From positions 451,124-515,123 of the forward strand of contig NZ_NJIX01000006.1 in NCBI RefSeq assembly GCF_002209485.1: a DNA stretch of 64,000 bases, read 5' to 3'. A program made the position numbers and the translations under genes. The notes beneath the pieces were generated by a model. That model worked only from the letters and a program-made list of their open reading frames with translations, had not been told where the DNA came from and searched no databases. Of this stretch, positions 37,453 to 46,236 are shown one piece after another. This stretch comes from Achromobacter sp. HZ34 (GTDB taxonomy: Bacteria > Pseudomonadota > Gammaproteobacteria > Burkholderiales > Burkholderiaceae_B). Numbering within the stretch: the stretch's first letter is position 1; every line of letters starts with the position of its first letter.

Positions 37453-37477
37453 AGCCCGGCCAAAGCCGGGCTTTTTT
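37453..37477 (+). terminator. pssA terminator overlapping a convergent stop codon
   Basis: AGCCCGGC-CAAA-GCCGGGCT is followed by six T. The T run contains the stop codon (TAA on the minus strand) of the convergent lipoprotein gene. Confidence 0.85.
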
Positions 37478-38117
37478 ACATCCATCCCATGCCGAAACGA
37501 TCGTCCTCGTACATCGGATCCGGCCCGGGATGGTGGCGCGTGACGCGGTCGCCGTCGCGCCCCATGTAGACGTACATCAGCGAATTCCACACGTCGTTTT
37601 CCCGATACCGGTAAGACCAGACCACCTGCCGCACGCTGGGCAGGCCGACCTGGTCGATGATGGCCGGCGGGCCGAATTCACAGCGCACTTTTTCCGCCGG
37701 CCAGTCGCCGTCGTCGAGCAGCTTGAAGTGCTCGTCCGTCAGCAGCCGCTCCACCCGGTCGATGCGGCCGTCGGCGCCGACGTTGGCGCCCCACGCATAT
37801 TGGCCCAGCGGCTGTTGGCTCCAGATCACCCGCCGGCCGCCACCGTCCGGCCCTGGCCCCGGCCCCGGCCCCGGCCTTACACAAGTGAAATTGGGGCGGC
37901 CGTAGTCGGCTTCCACCTGGGCCAGCGGTGCGCCCGGCGGTACTTTAGCCGCCATGTCGGCGCAACCCGCCAGCATGGCCAGGGTGGTCAAGGCCAGCGG
38001 CAGCGCCAGCCGCTGGGCAAGGGCTTTGGGGCGCGACCGGCCAGGCCGCGTGGCACGAGCCGGGTTCGAGAATCGGCGCGAATCAATGGGGGACAGGGTT
38101 CCTGATGAATCGGGCAT
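37476..38117 (-). CDS. predicted outer-membrane lipoprotein with Pro-Gly repeat
   Basis: This protein is 213 aa from MPDSSGTLSP, with GGAGA upstream. A basic N-region and hydrophobic stretch end in the lipobox LAGC (Cys near residue 48), an unusually long signal, so the start could be later. The mature part has a VRPGPGPGPGPDGGG linker encoded by GGCCCC repeats and a conserved-looking domain with VVWSYRYRENDVWNSLMYVY, resembling SmpA/OmlA-like small lipoproteins in style only. Function unknown. Confidence 0.7.
   Translation of the reverse strand: MPDSSGTLSPIDSRRFSNPARATRPGRSRPKALAQRLALPLALTTLAMLAGCADMAAKVPPGAPLAQVEADYGRPNFTCVRPGPGPGPGPDGGGRRVIWSQQPLGQYAWGANVGADGRIDRVERLLTDEHFKLLDDGDWPAEKVRCEFGPPAIIDQVGLPSVRQVVWSYRYRENDVWNSLMYVYMGRDGDRVTRHHPGPDPMYEDDRFGMGWM
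37849..37878. repeat. GGCCCC hexamer array inside lipoprotein gene
   Basis: Five units (ggccct, three ggcccc, ggcctt) lie in tandem and encode Gly-Pro pairs. A six-base unit changes length without breaking the frame, so it would vary linker length rather than switch expression. Confidence 0.85.
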
Positions 38118-38161
38118 GGAAGTCTCCGGGCGCCGCCTGAACGCCTGATGAAAGAATGCAG

Positions 38162-38189
38162 GGGACAAATCCCGGCTTTCAGCTATAAT
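38162..38189 (+). promoter_or_regulatory. candidate promoter of rpsO-pnp
   Basis: A perfect TATAAT at 38184-38189 follows a weak GGGACA at 38162-38167 with 16 bases between. Transcription would begin near 38196, giving a 5' leader of about 155 nt before rpsO. Confidence 0.55.
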
Positions 38190-38352
38190 CCTTCGGTTCT
38201 CCGGCATAGACGTCCGGAAAACGTGTATTCCAAGGCATACAGTATCTATTTGGCAAGACGCATCGACAATCGATGCCTGGCTCGTAGTAGAAATCATTTT
38301 TAACCCACGTCCGGGCGCCTCGGCCCTGACGCATGTTCGAAGAGGTCATTAC

Positions 38353-38622
38353 ATGTCCGTCGCTGACATCAAGAAGTCCGATATCGTCGCGCAATTCCAG
38401 CGCGCTCAGGGCGATACCGGCTCCCCCGAAGTTCAGGTGGCTCTGCTCACCGCCCGCATCAATGAGTTGACTGGTCACTTCAAGGAACACATGAAGGATC
38501 ACCACTCGCGCCGCGGTCTGCTGCGCATGGTCAGCCGCCGTCGCAAACTGCTCGACTACCTCAAAGGCCGTAATCCCGATTCTTATCGCGCTCTGATCGA
38601 AAAACTCGGTCTGCGCAAGTGA
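38353..38622 (+). CDS. rpsO: 30S ribosomal protein S15
   Basis: This 89-aa protein matches S15: [60 protein letters not shown] and the C-terminal [17 protein letters not shown] end. It binds 16S rRNA and helps assemble the 30S platform. AGAGG lies before the ATG. The long leader may allow autogenous control, as is known for rpsO in other bacteria. Confidence 0.98.
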   Translation: MSVADIKKSDIVAQFQRAQGDTGSPEVQVALLTARINELTGHFKEHMKDHHSRRGLLRMVSRRRKLLDYLKGRNPDSYRALIEKLGLRK

Positions 38623-38650
38623 TCGACGGGGTCGGTTCCCCATGACGCAA

Positions 38651-38690
38651 CCGTGGCCGGTGCGACTCTGTCGCAGCGGCCACGGTTTTT
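38651..38690 (+). terminator. long hairpin between rpsO and pnp
   Basis: CCGTGGCCG and CGGCCACGG pair, with an inner TGCGA/TCGCA stem and a single mismatch, followed by five T. It could partly terminate after rpsO. In enterobacteria a stem here is cut by RNase III and used in pnp autoregulation; the same role is possible here. Confidence 0.75.
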
Positions 38691-38711
38691 CATTTGTAAG
38701 GAATAATCGTC

Positions 38712-40874
38712 ATGTTCAATAAAGTGACTAAAACGTTCCAGTACGGCCAGCACACGGTCGTTATGGAAACCGGCGAAATCGCCCGCCAGGCCTCTGGTGC
38801 CGTTGTCGTGTCGATCGATGACACCGTCGTGCTCGCCACGGTCGTGGCCGCGAAGAAAGCCAAGGCCGGCCAGGACTTCTTTCCGCTGACCGTCGATTAC
38901 ATCGAGAAGACCTATGCTGCCGGCCGCATCCCCGGCGGGTTCTTCAAGCGCGAAGGCAAGCCGTCGGAAAAAGAGACGCTGACGTCGCGCCTGATCGACC
39001 GTCCGCTGCGCCCGCTGTTCCCGGAAGGCTTCTACAACGATGTGCAGGTTGTGATCCACACGGTTTCGGTCAACCCCGAGATCGACCCTGACATCCCCGC
39101 CATGATCGGCGCTTCCGCCGCCCTGGCCATCTCCGGCATCCCCTTCAACGGCCCCATCGGCGCCGCTCGCGTTGGCTACATCAATGGCCAGTACGTGCTG
39201 AACCCGACTGCCGCGCAGACCAAGACGTCGAACCTGAACCTGGTCGTCGCCGGTACCGAGACCGCCGTGCTGATGGTGGAATCGGAAGCCGACCAGCTGT
39301 CGGAAGAAGTGATGCTGGGTGGTGTGGTCTACGGCCACGAACAACTGCAAGCCGCCATCAACGCCATCCACGAACTGGTGCGCGATGCTGGCAAGCCCGA
39401 CTGGGATTGGGCGCCTGCGCCCAAGAACGACGCGCTGATCGCCGCTGTTGGCGCCGCTGGCCAGGACGGCCTGGTTGCCGCCTACCAAGTCCGCGAAAAG
39501 CAGGCTCGTACCACCAAGCTGCGTGAAGTCTACGCCGATGTGCGTACCCGCCTGGCCGCGCAGGCTGCCGAAACCGGCACCGGCGAGCCCGACGGCGTCA
39601 CCGTCGACAATATCCTGTTCGATATGGAATCGCGCATCGTGCGCAGCCAGATCCTGAACGGCGAACCGCGTATCGACGGCCGCGACACCCGCACCGTGCG
39701 TCCGATCAGCGTGCGCCTGGGCGTGCTGCCGCGCGCACACGGCAGCGCCCTGTTCACCCGCGGCGAAACGCAAGCCCTGGTGGTTGCCACGCTGGGCACC
39801 AAGCAGGACGAGCAGATCATCGACGCGCTGATGGGCGAGTACCGTGACCGCTTCATGATGCACTACAACATGCCTCCGTTCGCCACCGGCGAAACCGGTC
39901 GCATCGGCGTGCCCAAGCGTCGCGAAATCGGCCACGGCCGCCTGGCCAAGCGCGCCCTGGTGCCGCTGCTGCCCGCGCCCGAAGATTTCCAATACACCAT
40001 CCGTATCGTCTCGGAAATCACCGAATCCAACGGCTCGTCGTCGATGGCATCGGTGTGCGGCGGTTCGCTGGCCATGATGGACGCCGGCGTGCCCGTCAAG
40101 GATCACGTGGCCGGTGTGGCCATGGGCCTGATCCTGGACAACGGCAAGTTTGCCGTGCTGACGGACATCCTGGGTGACGAAGATCACCTGGGCGACATGG
40201 ACTTCAAGGTTGCCGGTACCGAGAAGGGCGTGACCGCGCTGCAGATGGACATCAAGATCCAGGGCATCACCAAGGAAATCATGCAGGTCGCGCTGGCGCA
40301 AGCCCGTGAAGGCCGCCTGCACATCTTGGACGAGATGAAGAAATCCCTGGGCGAGTCGCGTGGCGAGCTGTCGGCTTTCGCGCCGCGCATGCTGACCATC
40401 AAGATCAACCCCGAGAAGATCCGTGACGTGATCGGCAAGGGCGGCGCCACCATCCGCGCGCTGACCGAAGAAACCGGCACCCAGATCGACATCTCCGACG
40501 ACGGCACCATCGTGATCGCCAGCGTGGATGAAAATCAGGCCAAGGAAGCGCAACGCCGTATCGTCGAGCTGACCGCCGACGTCGAAGTGGGCCAGATCTA
40601 CGACGGCTCCGTCCTGCGTCTGCTGGACTTCGGCGCCATCGTGCAAGTGCTGCCGGGCCGCGACGGCCTGCTGCACATCTCGGAGATCGCCAACTACCGC
40701 ATCGCCAACATCAACGACGTGTTGAAGGTGGGCCAGGCAGTGCGCGTGAAGGTCATCGAAGCTGACGACAAGGGCCGTCTGCGCCTGTCCGTCAAGGCTA
40801 TCGGCGGCATCGAGCAGCAGCAAAACCAGACGGCCGCGGAAACGCCGGCCGCCACGGAAACCCCGGCGGGCTAA
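38712..40874 (+). CDS. pnp: polyribonucleotide nucleotidyltransferase (PNPase)
   Basis: This 720-aa 3'-to-5' phosphorolytic exoribonuclease is active in mRNA turnover. It has two RNase PH-like domains (about residues 10-220 and 310-545), with [18 protein letters not shown] in the first and [20 protein letters not shown] and [20 protein letters not shown] in the second. A KH domain follows ([20 protein letters not shown]), then an S1 domain ([20 protein letters not shown]). The short tail is rich in Gln, Thr, Ala and Pro. It follows rpsO, the standard order. Confidence 0.98.
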   Translation: MFNKVTKTFQYGQHTVVMETGEIARQASGAVVVSIDDTVVLATVVAAKKAKAGQDFFPLTVDYIEKTYAAGRIPGGFFKREGKPSEKETLTSRLIDRPLRPLFPEGFYNDVQVVIHTVSVNPEIDPDIPAMIGASAALAISGIPFNGPIGAARVGYINGQYVLNPTAAQTKTSNLNLVVAGTETAVLMVESEADQLSEEVMLGGVVYGHEQLQAAINAIHELVRDAGKPDWDWAPAPKNDALIAAVGAAGQDGLVAAYQVREKQARTTKLREVYADVRTRLAAQAAETGTGEPDGVTVDNILFDMESRIVRSQILNGEPRIDGRDTRTVRPISVRLGVLPRAHGSALFTRGETQALVVATLGTKQDEQIIDALMGEYRDRFMMHYNMPPFATGETGRIGVPKRREIGHGRLAKRALVPLLPAPEDFQYTIRIVSEITESNGSSSMASVCGGSLAMMDAGVPVKDHVAGVAMGLILDNGKFAVLTDILGDEDHLGDMDFKVAGTEKGVTALQMDIKIQGITKEIMQVALAQAREGRLHILDEMKKSLGESRGELSAFAPRMLTIKINPEKIRDVIGKGGATIRALTEETGTQIDISDDGTIVIASVDENQAKEAQRRIVELTADVEVGQIYDGSVLRLLDFGAIVQVLPGRDGLLHISEIANYRIANINDVLKVGQAVRVKVIEADDKGRLRLSVKAIGGIEQQQNQTAAETPAATETPAG

Positions 40875-40929
40875 GCCGCAAGGGTGACAGTGCAGGTGTC
40901 CCGCTGCCTTTGGTGGCGGGATGCCTGAA

Positions 40930-40961
40930 AGAACGGCGCCTGCGGGCGCCGTTCTGCTTTT
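40930..40961 (+). terminator. terminator after pnp
   Basis: AGAACGGCGCC-TGCG-GGCGCCGTTCT gives an 11-bp perfect stem, then GCTTTT. Confidence 0.8.
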
Positions 40962-41115
40962 CGACTGCCCTGGCCGCTTTTTGGGGTAAAGTTTTGTCGG
41001 CATTGGATGGCAAGAGGGGGGCCGATAATGGATGTATGCATGGCTGAGCGTGGGCAAGACATTGCGCAGGGCTGATGGCGCGCTGGCCCGCGTCGGTCCT
41101 GGCTCGAGGGCTGGA

Positions 41116-41868
41116 ATGGGGCCTGGGCTGGGCCGTGGGCTGAAGCGCGCTGCCTACGGCGCCGTGGCGTTTTCACTGTCCTTGACCCTGGCCGCTTGCA
41201 TGAATCCCCAGGCCACCTCCAGCGATGGCCGCGGGCCGCGCAGCGAAAGCATGTCCGCCGACCAGTTCGGCCAGACGGATTTCAATCGCACCGTCACGCT
41301 GGAGATGCGTGACAACCTCAACAGCCTTTATTCGCTGGCCGACAAGCTGTACCGCCGCAATCCGCGTGAATGGCGCAAAGCGGGCATGGCGGACCAGGCG
41401 GCCGCCATTACGCATTTGCGCCAGTTGATCGACACCCGCAGACCGCCCGGCGGCTTGAGCGGCCTGCGCGACATCCAGGTGCTGGCCGTGTCGCTGGATC
41501 CCAATTACCAGGGCGACCGGGTGGCCGCGTTCATCTTTGGCCTGGCCGACACCATCATTGCAGCGCACAACGGCAAGACGCGTTTCTACGTGGCCGACAT
41601 CCTCGACGGCCAGCGCGTTTATAACGCGGCGCGCAACGTCGAGGCCGCCGCCTGGCTGCTGGCCAGCCGGCGCGATAGCGCCGGCAATCCCTTGCTGCTG
41701 GCCAATGAAATCAGCGGCACCGCCGTGAATCTGAGTTTCGAGCGGGAATTCGGTGCCATCATCGGACGTCTGGACCTGATCGCCAACCTGTTGGGCGAAA
41801 ACAGCCGCCGCATCGGGATCAATTATGCTCAGGGCTTGATGTTCTTTAATTTCCTGCCGGTGCGGTAG
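41116..41868 (+). CDS. hypothetical lipoprotein
   Basis: This 250-aa protein runs from MGPGLGRGLKRAAYGAVAFS; an ATG 28 codons earlier would give an implausibly long signal. The hydrophobic stretch ends at the lipobox LAAC. The soluble part is alpha-helical with well-conserved-looking blocks (REWRKAGMADQAAAITHLRQ, NGKTRFYVADILDGQRVYNA). I recognise it only as a conserved hypothetical of this group of bacteria. It may affect the cell envelope. Confidence 0.7.
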   Translation: MGPGLGRGLKRAAYGAVAFSLSLTLAACMNPQATSSDGRGPRSESMSADQFGQTDFNRTVTLEMRDNLNSLYSLADKLYRRNPREWRKAGMADQAAAITHLRQLIDTRRPPGGLSGLRDIQVLAVSLDPNYQGDRVAAFIFGLADTIIAAHNGKTRFYVADILDGQRVYNAARNVEAAAWLLASRRDSAGNPLLLANEISGTAVNLSFEREFGAIIGRLDLIANLLGENSRRIGINYAQGLMFFNFLPVR

Positions 41869-41908
41869 CCGTCCGGGCAGGCCGTCGTTTCTTCGTCAGG
41901 ACGCCATC

Positions 41909-43126
41909 GTGATCGATCTTTCCGATATCCAGGCCGCGCGGCAAAACCTCCAGGGGCAGGTGCTGAACACGCCCTTCACCCATTCGCGCACGCTGTCCGA
42001 CATGCTGGGCGCGGAAATCTGGCTGAAATTCGAGAATCTGCAGTTCACCGCGTCTTTCAAGGAGCGCGGCGCGTTCAATCGCATGCGCCTGCTGACCGAC
42101 GACGAGCGTGCTTGTGGCGTGATCGCCGTGTCGGCAGGCAACCATGCCCAAGGCGTGGCCTATCACGCCCAGCGCATGGGCGTGCCGGCGGTGATCGTGA
42201 TGCCGCGCTTCACGCCGACCGTGAAGGTGGCCAATACTCGCCGCTACGGCGCCGAGGTGGTGCTGGCGGGCGATACCTTCGACGATGCGCAAGCGCATGG
42301 CTATGAGCTGGCGGCCAAGCGCGGCCTGGTGATGATCCATCCGTATGACGACGCGGCGGTGATCGCCGGGCAGGGCACGGTCGCCTTGGAAATGCTGGAA
42401 GTGCGCCCGGACCTGGATATGCTGGTCGTGCCGATCGGCGGGGGCGGGCTGATCGGTGGCATCGCCACGGCGGCCAAGGCCTTGCAGCCGAACCTGCAGG
42501 TGATCGGCGTGCAGACCGAGCGCTTTCCCTCCATGTATGCGACGCTGGCCGGCAAGGAATTGCCGCATGGACCGTACACCATCGCCGAGGGGATCGCCGT
42601 GAAGTCGCCGGGGCGCATCACCCGCGAGATCGTCGCGCGCCTGGTCGACGATATCCAGCTGGTGAGCGAGGCCGATATCGAGCACGCCATCGTGGTGCTG
42701 CTGGAAATCGAAAAGACCGTGGTGGAAGGCGCGGGCGCGGCTGGCCTGGCCGCTTTGCTGCACGCGCATGGCAAAGGCGATACGCGTTTCATGGACAAGC
42801 GCATTGGCCTGGTGTTGACGGGGGGCAATATCGATCCCTTGATGCTGGGCGAGCTGATCGAACGCGGCATGGTGCGCGCGGGCCGCCTGGCCCGCATCCG
42901 CGTCGACATGCGCGACCTCCCGGGCGCGCTGGCGCAGGCCACCTCGCTTATCGCCGATGCGCAAGCCAACATCACCGAGGTGCATCACCAGCGCGCCTTC
43001 ACGTCCTTGCCGGTGCGCAATGTGGAGGTCGATTTCGTGCTGCAGACGCGCGGGCCCGAACATATCACCGAGGTCATCGACCGATTGAATGCGGCCGGCT
43101 TCGCGGCCAGCAATCATGATCATTGA
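41909..43126 (+). CDS. ilvA: threonine dehydratase (ammonia-lyase)
   Basis: This 405-aa PLP enzyme converts threonine to 2-oxobutyrate, the entry to isoleucine. Lys51 in TASFKERGAFNRM binds PLP, and the phosphate loop is GGGGLIGG. One C-terminal ACT domain (about 325-405; RIRVDMRDLPGALAQATSLI) is present instead of the two regulatory domains of classical biosynthetic IlvA, so it is the shorter catabolic-like form with ACT. The start is GTG. It lies near, but not in an operon with, ilvIHC. Confidence 0.9.
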   Translation: MIDLSDIQAARQNLQGQVLNTPFTHSRTLSDMLGAEIWLKFENLQFTASFKERGAFNRMRLLTDDERACGVIAVSAGNHAQGVAYHAQRMGVPAVIVMPRFTPTVKVANTRRYGAEVVLAGDTFDDAQAHGYELAAKRGLVMIHPYDDAAVIAGQGTVALEMLEVRPDLDMLVVPIGGGGLIGGIATAAKALQPNLQVIGVQTERFPSMYATLAGKELPHGPYTIAEGIAVKSPGRITREIVARLVDDIQLVSEADIEHAIVVLLEIEKTVVEGAGAAGLAALLHAHGKGDTRFMDKRIGLVLTGGNIDPLMLGELIERGMVRAGRLARIRVDMRDLPGALAQATSLIADAQANITEVHHQRAFTSLPVRNVEVDFVLQTRGPEHITEVIDRLNAAGFAASNHDH

Positions 43127-43305
43127 TGTCTCTGGCCGCGATGATGCAGGGACGGTCGCCACGTTGCTGACTGCCTGGGAGTTCATGAGATGACGGATCG
43201 GGACTGAATACATCGAGGGAACCGGTCTACGCCGGCTGCCAACTCACCCGCCACATGCGATTCGTGTTCGCATGATCTTTATCTTGGCAAGGAGGCAGCA
43301 CCGTC

Positions 43306-43800
43306 ATGACATATCCCATCCATTCCCACTCCGCCGAGCCGGCCCGCCACCAAAGCTTCGACGTGACCGTCGCGCAGCATGCCGACACGCAGGGTCAGCT
43401 GGACCGCGCGCTGGCGCGATTAAGGCACCAGTTGCCGGAAGACTGCTACGTCATCCAGGAAATCAATCTACGCGGGACGGTGTTTACCGGCGGCAATCCG
43501 GCCGATCTCGATCACAATCGAAAATTGGCGCGGCGTAATGAAGACTACGTGCATCAGTACCTGATCCTGGCTGGCGTGCGGCCGGAACTGCAAGGCCGCG
43601 CCCAGCGCCATGTGCTTGCGCCGCAGGCGCAGAGCGATACCCAGCACAATGCCGTGCGGGTGGATGTCGTTTATCGCAAGCGTGGCCAGGATGAATTGGC
43701 GCGGGCGCTGGGCGTGATGAATCCCCGCTGTTCGAAACGGGCCGCTGCGGTGCCTGATGCGGTCTGGCTGCGTCGCTGTCCGGCGCGACAGCACGCCTGA
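43306..43800 (+). CDS. conserved hypothetical protein
   Basis: This 164-aa protein has AAGGAGG 12 bases before the ATG, so the start is good. There is no signal peptide or membrane segment. The middle (LARRNEDYVHQYLILAGVRP) weakly recalls the helix pattern of OmpA-like C-terminal domains, but the key residues of that family are not clear. I do not recognise a function. Confidence 0.65.
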   Translation: MTYPIHSHSAEPARHQSFDVTVAQHADTQGQLDRALARLRHQLPEDCYVIQEINLRGTVFTGGNPADLDHNRKLARRNEDYVHQYLILAGVRPELQGRAQRHVLAPQAQSDTQHNAVRVDVVYRKRGQDELARALGVMNPRCSKRAAAVPDAVWLRRCPARQHA

Positions 43801-43812
43801 GGAGACGTCCTT

Positions 43813-44448
43813 TCAGGCCGCCTGCGCGGCCAGCATCAGGCTGCGCAGGCGATGCAGACGTTCGCGATTCAAGGTCACCGCAAGGGGTTCGGGCTGGCGG
43901 CCAGCTTCGACCAGTTGCTCCATGGTGTGGGCCAGGGCGTCGCGTAGCGGCGCGGGATCCTGGCTCCACCAGAAAGACAGCAGACGATCGGGGTCATAGA
44001 CATCCATGCCCAGGCGCCGCAGTTCGGACCGATTGAAGTCCTTCAGATTCCAGGTCAGCACGCTGGCCGCGGGCGTGATCTGCTCGCCGCAGCGCGCACG
44101 CCATGCCAGGCCGGCGGCGATCACGTGCCTGTCCTTGGGGTCGCTGTAGCGCAGACCGGCTTCGTAGGCGCTGAATTCGCCAGCATCGGCGTCCGGAAAG
44201 CGGGCCTGCATGGCTTGCCAGTCGCCTTCGACCAGCGCCGGGTCGCACTCCCAGATGCGCGCCGCGTTGCGCACCCATTCCTGGCCGATACGCGCGCTCC
44301 ACACCGGCCGATAGGCCTGCTGGTCGGCCAGGCGCAGCAATAGCGGGCGCAGTACCGAAGACATCAATACGCAGGCATCGAGGACCAACAGGGGAGGGCC
44401 GCCCACGGATATGGCGCGGCCTGCGATGGGGATGAGGGTGTAGGGCAA
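43813..44448 (-). CDS. PIN-domain protein
   Basis: This 211-aa protein has the acidic residues of PIN nucleases in order: LVLDACVLMSS (first Asp), an inner EF-x-AYEAGL, then YSDPKDRHVIAAG and VLTWNLKDF. PIN proteins cut RNA and are often toxins. No small antitoxin gene is visible beside it, and this length and the extended C-terminal helix fit a stand-alone PIN family (DUF-type) better than VapC. The annotated start would be TTG; a GTG 14 codons in is an alternative. Confidence 0.75.
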   Translation of the reverse strand: MPYTLIPIAGRAISVGGPPLLVLDACVLMSSVLRPLLLRLADQQAYRPVWSARIGQEWVRNAARIWECDPALVEGDWQAMQARFPDADAGEFSAYEAGLRYSDPKDRHVIAAGLAWRARCGEQITPAASVLTWNLKDFNRSELRRLGMDVYDPDRLLSFWWSQDPAPLRDALAHTMEQLVEAGRQPEPLAVTLNRERLHRLRSLMLAAQAA

Positions 44449-44499
44449 GAGCGGAAGCGGGCCGTCGGGGCGGCAGTCAGGCAGAGGGAATGGCGGATT

Positions 44500-45018
44500 T
44501 TACCTGGGGGCTTCGGGCGGGGGGATTTTCTCCGTGTCGGTGGGCGGAGCGGGTTGGGGGGATGCCAGTGGAGGTCGCACGGCCTGCGGTTCGGCCATGG
44601 ACGTCCGTGTGTGCTGCTGGTTCGATGCAGCCACCTGGAATGCTGCGAGCATGTTGGACGTCAACGTTGCGTTGAATGACCCGACGCCGAAGACGACCGT
44701 GAGGGCCGTCCCGATGCCTGTGACGATCATGGTCGTCTTCAAGGAGGAAAACTTCTTTTCGATGGAATCGAATTTTGAGTCGATGGAATCGAACTTTGCG
44801 TCCATGCGATCGAATTTCGCGTCTATGGAGAGGAATCTGGCGTCGAATCTTGCCTCCATCGCTTTGTTGTCGGCGCGAATGTCGATGCAAGTCTGCTCCA
44901 TGCGAGTCACGATACCCAGCATCTGGTGCATCGCGGCGTCCAGCCGAGCATCCTGCACGGCTAGCTTGCTATTCAGTTCGTACCGACTGACCGGGTCACT
45001 CATTCGTATGCGCGGCAT
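44500..45018 (-). CDS. coiled-coil membrane protein, paralogue A
   Basis: This 172-aa protein has a strong AAGGAGG before MPRIRMSDPVSRYELN. An N-terminal coiled coil contains heptad-like repeats (FDARFLSIDAKFDRMDAKFD), one membrane helix (TMIVTGIGTALTVVFGVGSF) follows, and a Pro-rich tail closes it (PPLASPQPAPPTDTEK). It resembles small DUF1640-style bacterial proteins. Its first 45 residues are nearly identical to those of the next gene, so the two are tandem duplicates. Function unknown. Confidence 0.75.
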   Translation of the reverse strand: MPRIRMSDPVSRYELNSKLAVQDARLDAAMHQMLGIVTRMEQTCIDIRADNKAMEARFDARFLSIDAKFDRMDAKFDSIDSKFDSIEKKFSSLKTTMIVTGIGTALTVVFGVGSFNATLTSNMLAAFQVAASNQQHTRTSMAEPQAVRPPLASPQPAPPTDTEKIPPPEAPR

Positions 45019-45029
45019 GCTGTTCCTCC

Positions 45030-45440
45030 TTAATGCACCGGGGCGGCGATGATGGGGCCGGGGGGCAGGGACGAAGGGGGCGCCGGCATATGCAGTGGCG
45101 GCTGAAGTGATTGCTGTGCGGCTAGCGCTGCCTGGAATCCTGCCACGAGACTGGAGCACACGGATGAATTGAAGGCCGCGACGCCAAGGACGACCGCGAT
45201 GCCCGTGACGATCACGGTTTTCCTGGTGTCTTTGCCATCGGCACGAATCTCTTGCACTTCGGCGCGTAGCTCATCGCGCATCTTCATGTTTTCAGCGCGC
45301 ATGTCCTTGCAAGTCTGATCCATGCGGGTCACGATGCTCAACATCTGGTGCATCGCGGAATCCAGGCGCGCATCCTGTGCGGCAAGCTTGCTGTTCAACT
45401 CATACCGACTGACGGGGTCTCTCATTCTGATGCGGGACAT
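45030..45440 (-). CDS. coiled-coil membrane protein, paralogue B
   Basis: This 136-aa protein starts at MSRIRMRDPVSRYELN, preceded by GGAGGA. It has the same layout as paralogue A: an N-terminal coiled coil (RAENMKMRDELRAEVQEIRA), one helix (TVIVTGIAVVLGVAAF) and a Pro-rich tail. It lies 11 bp upstream of paralogue A on the same strand and probably forms an operon with it. The shared N-terminus and divergent coiled-coil length indicate duplication followed by change in the repeat region. Confidence 0.75.
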   Translation of the reverse strand: MSRIRMRDPVSRYELNSKLAAQDARLDSAMHQMLSIVTRMDQTCKDMRAENMKMRDELRAEVQEIRADGKDTRKTVIVTGIAVVLGVAAFNSSVCSSLVAGFQAALAAQQSLQPPLHMPAPPSSLPPGPIIAAPVH

Positions 45441-45551
45441 GCTGTTCCTCCTCCTGGTTGGCGATGCACATAGGTGCCGCCCCCGTCGGAATTGGATCCC
45501 TGGCAAAGTGCCATTTTGCCGTCGGATCAGTCCGATTTTTCGGCACGTCGC

Positions 45552-45626
45552 AAACTGGCGTCGCAGGCCGTTCGTATTTTCGTTGGTGCCTCGCTGCCAG
45601 GGGCTGCCCGGATCGCAGAAGTAAAC
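45552..45626 (-). pseudogene. IS30-family transposase fragment
   Basis: VYFCDPGSPWQRGTNENTNG is the conserved C-terminal block of IS30 transposases, around the last catalytic acidic residue. Only about 25 codons remain; what follows is unrelated. It lies just upstream of the duplicated coiled-coil genes, so a past insertion or deletion event may have shaped this locus. Confidence 0.85.
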
Positions 45627-45814
45627 GACCATGTTGGTAGCAATACTAAAAATGGGGTGTTGCACTGACCGTCTGAATCCACAACATCGCTTTTACGGGG
45701 GGATTACCGTGGGACTGGTGGGGCATGGGGAAATGCGGAACGCGTTGCTGAACGGATGCGGAACGCCTCGGGTTTCGTTAACGGTCACTATCGCCGCCAA
45801 GCCGTGCCGATACG

Positions 45815-45899
45815 TGGTGCCCGGGACCGGAATCGAACCGGTACGCCTTGCGGCGGGAGATTTTAAGTCTCCTGTGTCTACCAATTTCACCACCCGGGC
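45815..45899 (-). tRNA. tRNA-Leu(UAA)
   Basis: This is an 85-nt class II tRNA with acceptor GCCCGGG/CCCGGGC, anticodon loop ACTTAAAAT (UAA), GGTTCGATTCC T-arm and encoded CCA. A TACAAT box on the minus strand at 45961-45966 may be its -10 element. Confidence 0.96.
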
Positions 45900-46134
45900 G
45901 GTGTGGCAAAAGCTCCGCCGAATGGGGAACAGGTGCGGGCGCTGTTTTGAGCGAAGCGGGATTGTACCGCCTGTTTGCACCCGTGGCGGCGCAGGCGCGC
46001 GGCACGGTGCCAGGGGCCGTTTTGCGGATTCCGGCCGGGTGGCGCGCGGCACGGCGGCCCCTGAAATCCGATACAATGGCCGCCCTGCAAGCAGCGTAGC
46101 ATGATGAGCGCGGCAGCCTTGTGGAGAAGTTGCG

Positions 46135-46222
46135 GGAAGGATGGCAGAGTGGTCGATTGCACCGGTCTTGAAAACCGGCGATGGGAAACCATCCGTGGGT
46201 TCGAATCCCACTCCTTCCGCCA
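46135..46222 (+). tRNA. tRNA-Ser(UGA)
   Basis: This is an 88-nt class II tRNA with acceptor GGAAGGA/TCCTTCC, anticodon loop CTTGAAAA (UGA), GGTTCGAATCC T-arm and encoded CCA. TACAAT at 46072-46077 is a likely -10 box. It is divergent from tRNA-Leu(UAA). A small TTTACC/GGTAAA dyad lies 14 bp downstream. Confidence 0.96.
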
Positions 46223-46236
46223 AGCCCCTCGGCCAT

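Noticed and set aside
38583..41057. An 824-aa open frame antisense to pnp
   Set aside because: Same cause: PNPase on the opposite strand is certain, and this frame has no recognisable domain or ribosome site.
43813..44448. VapBC toxin-antitoxin pair
   Set aside because: The PIN protein is longer than VapC and no small antitoxin gene lies upstream on the same strand.
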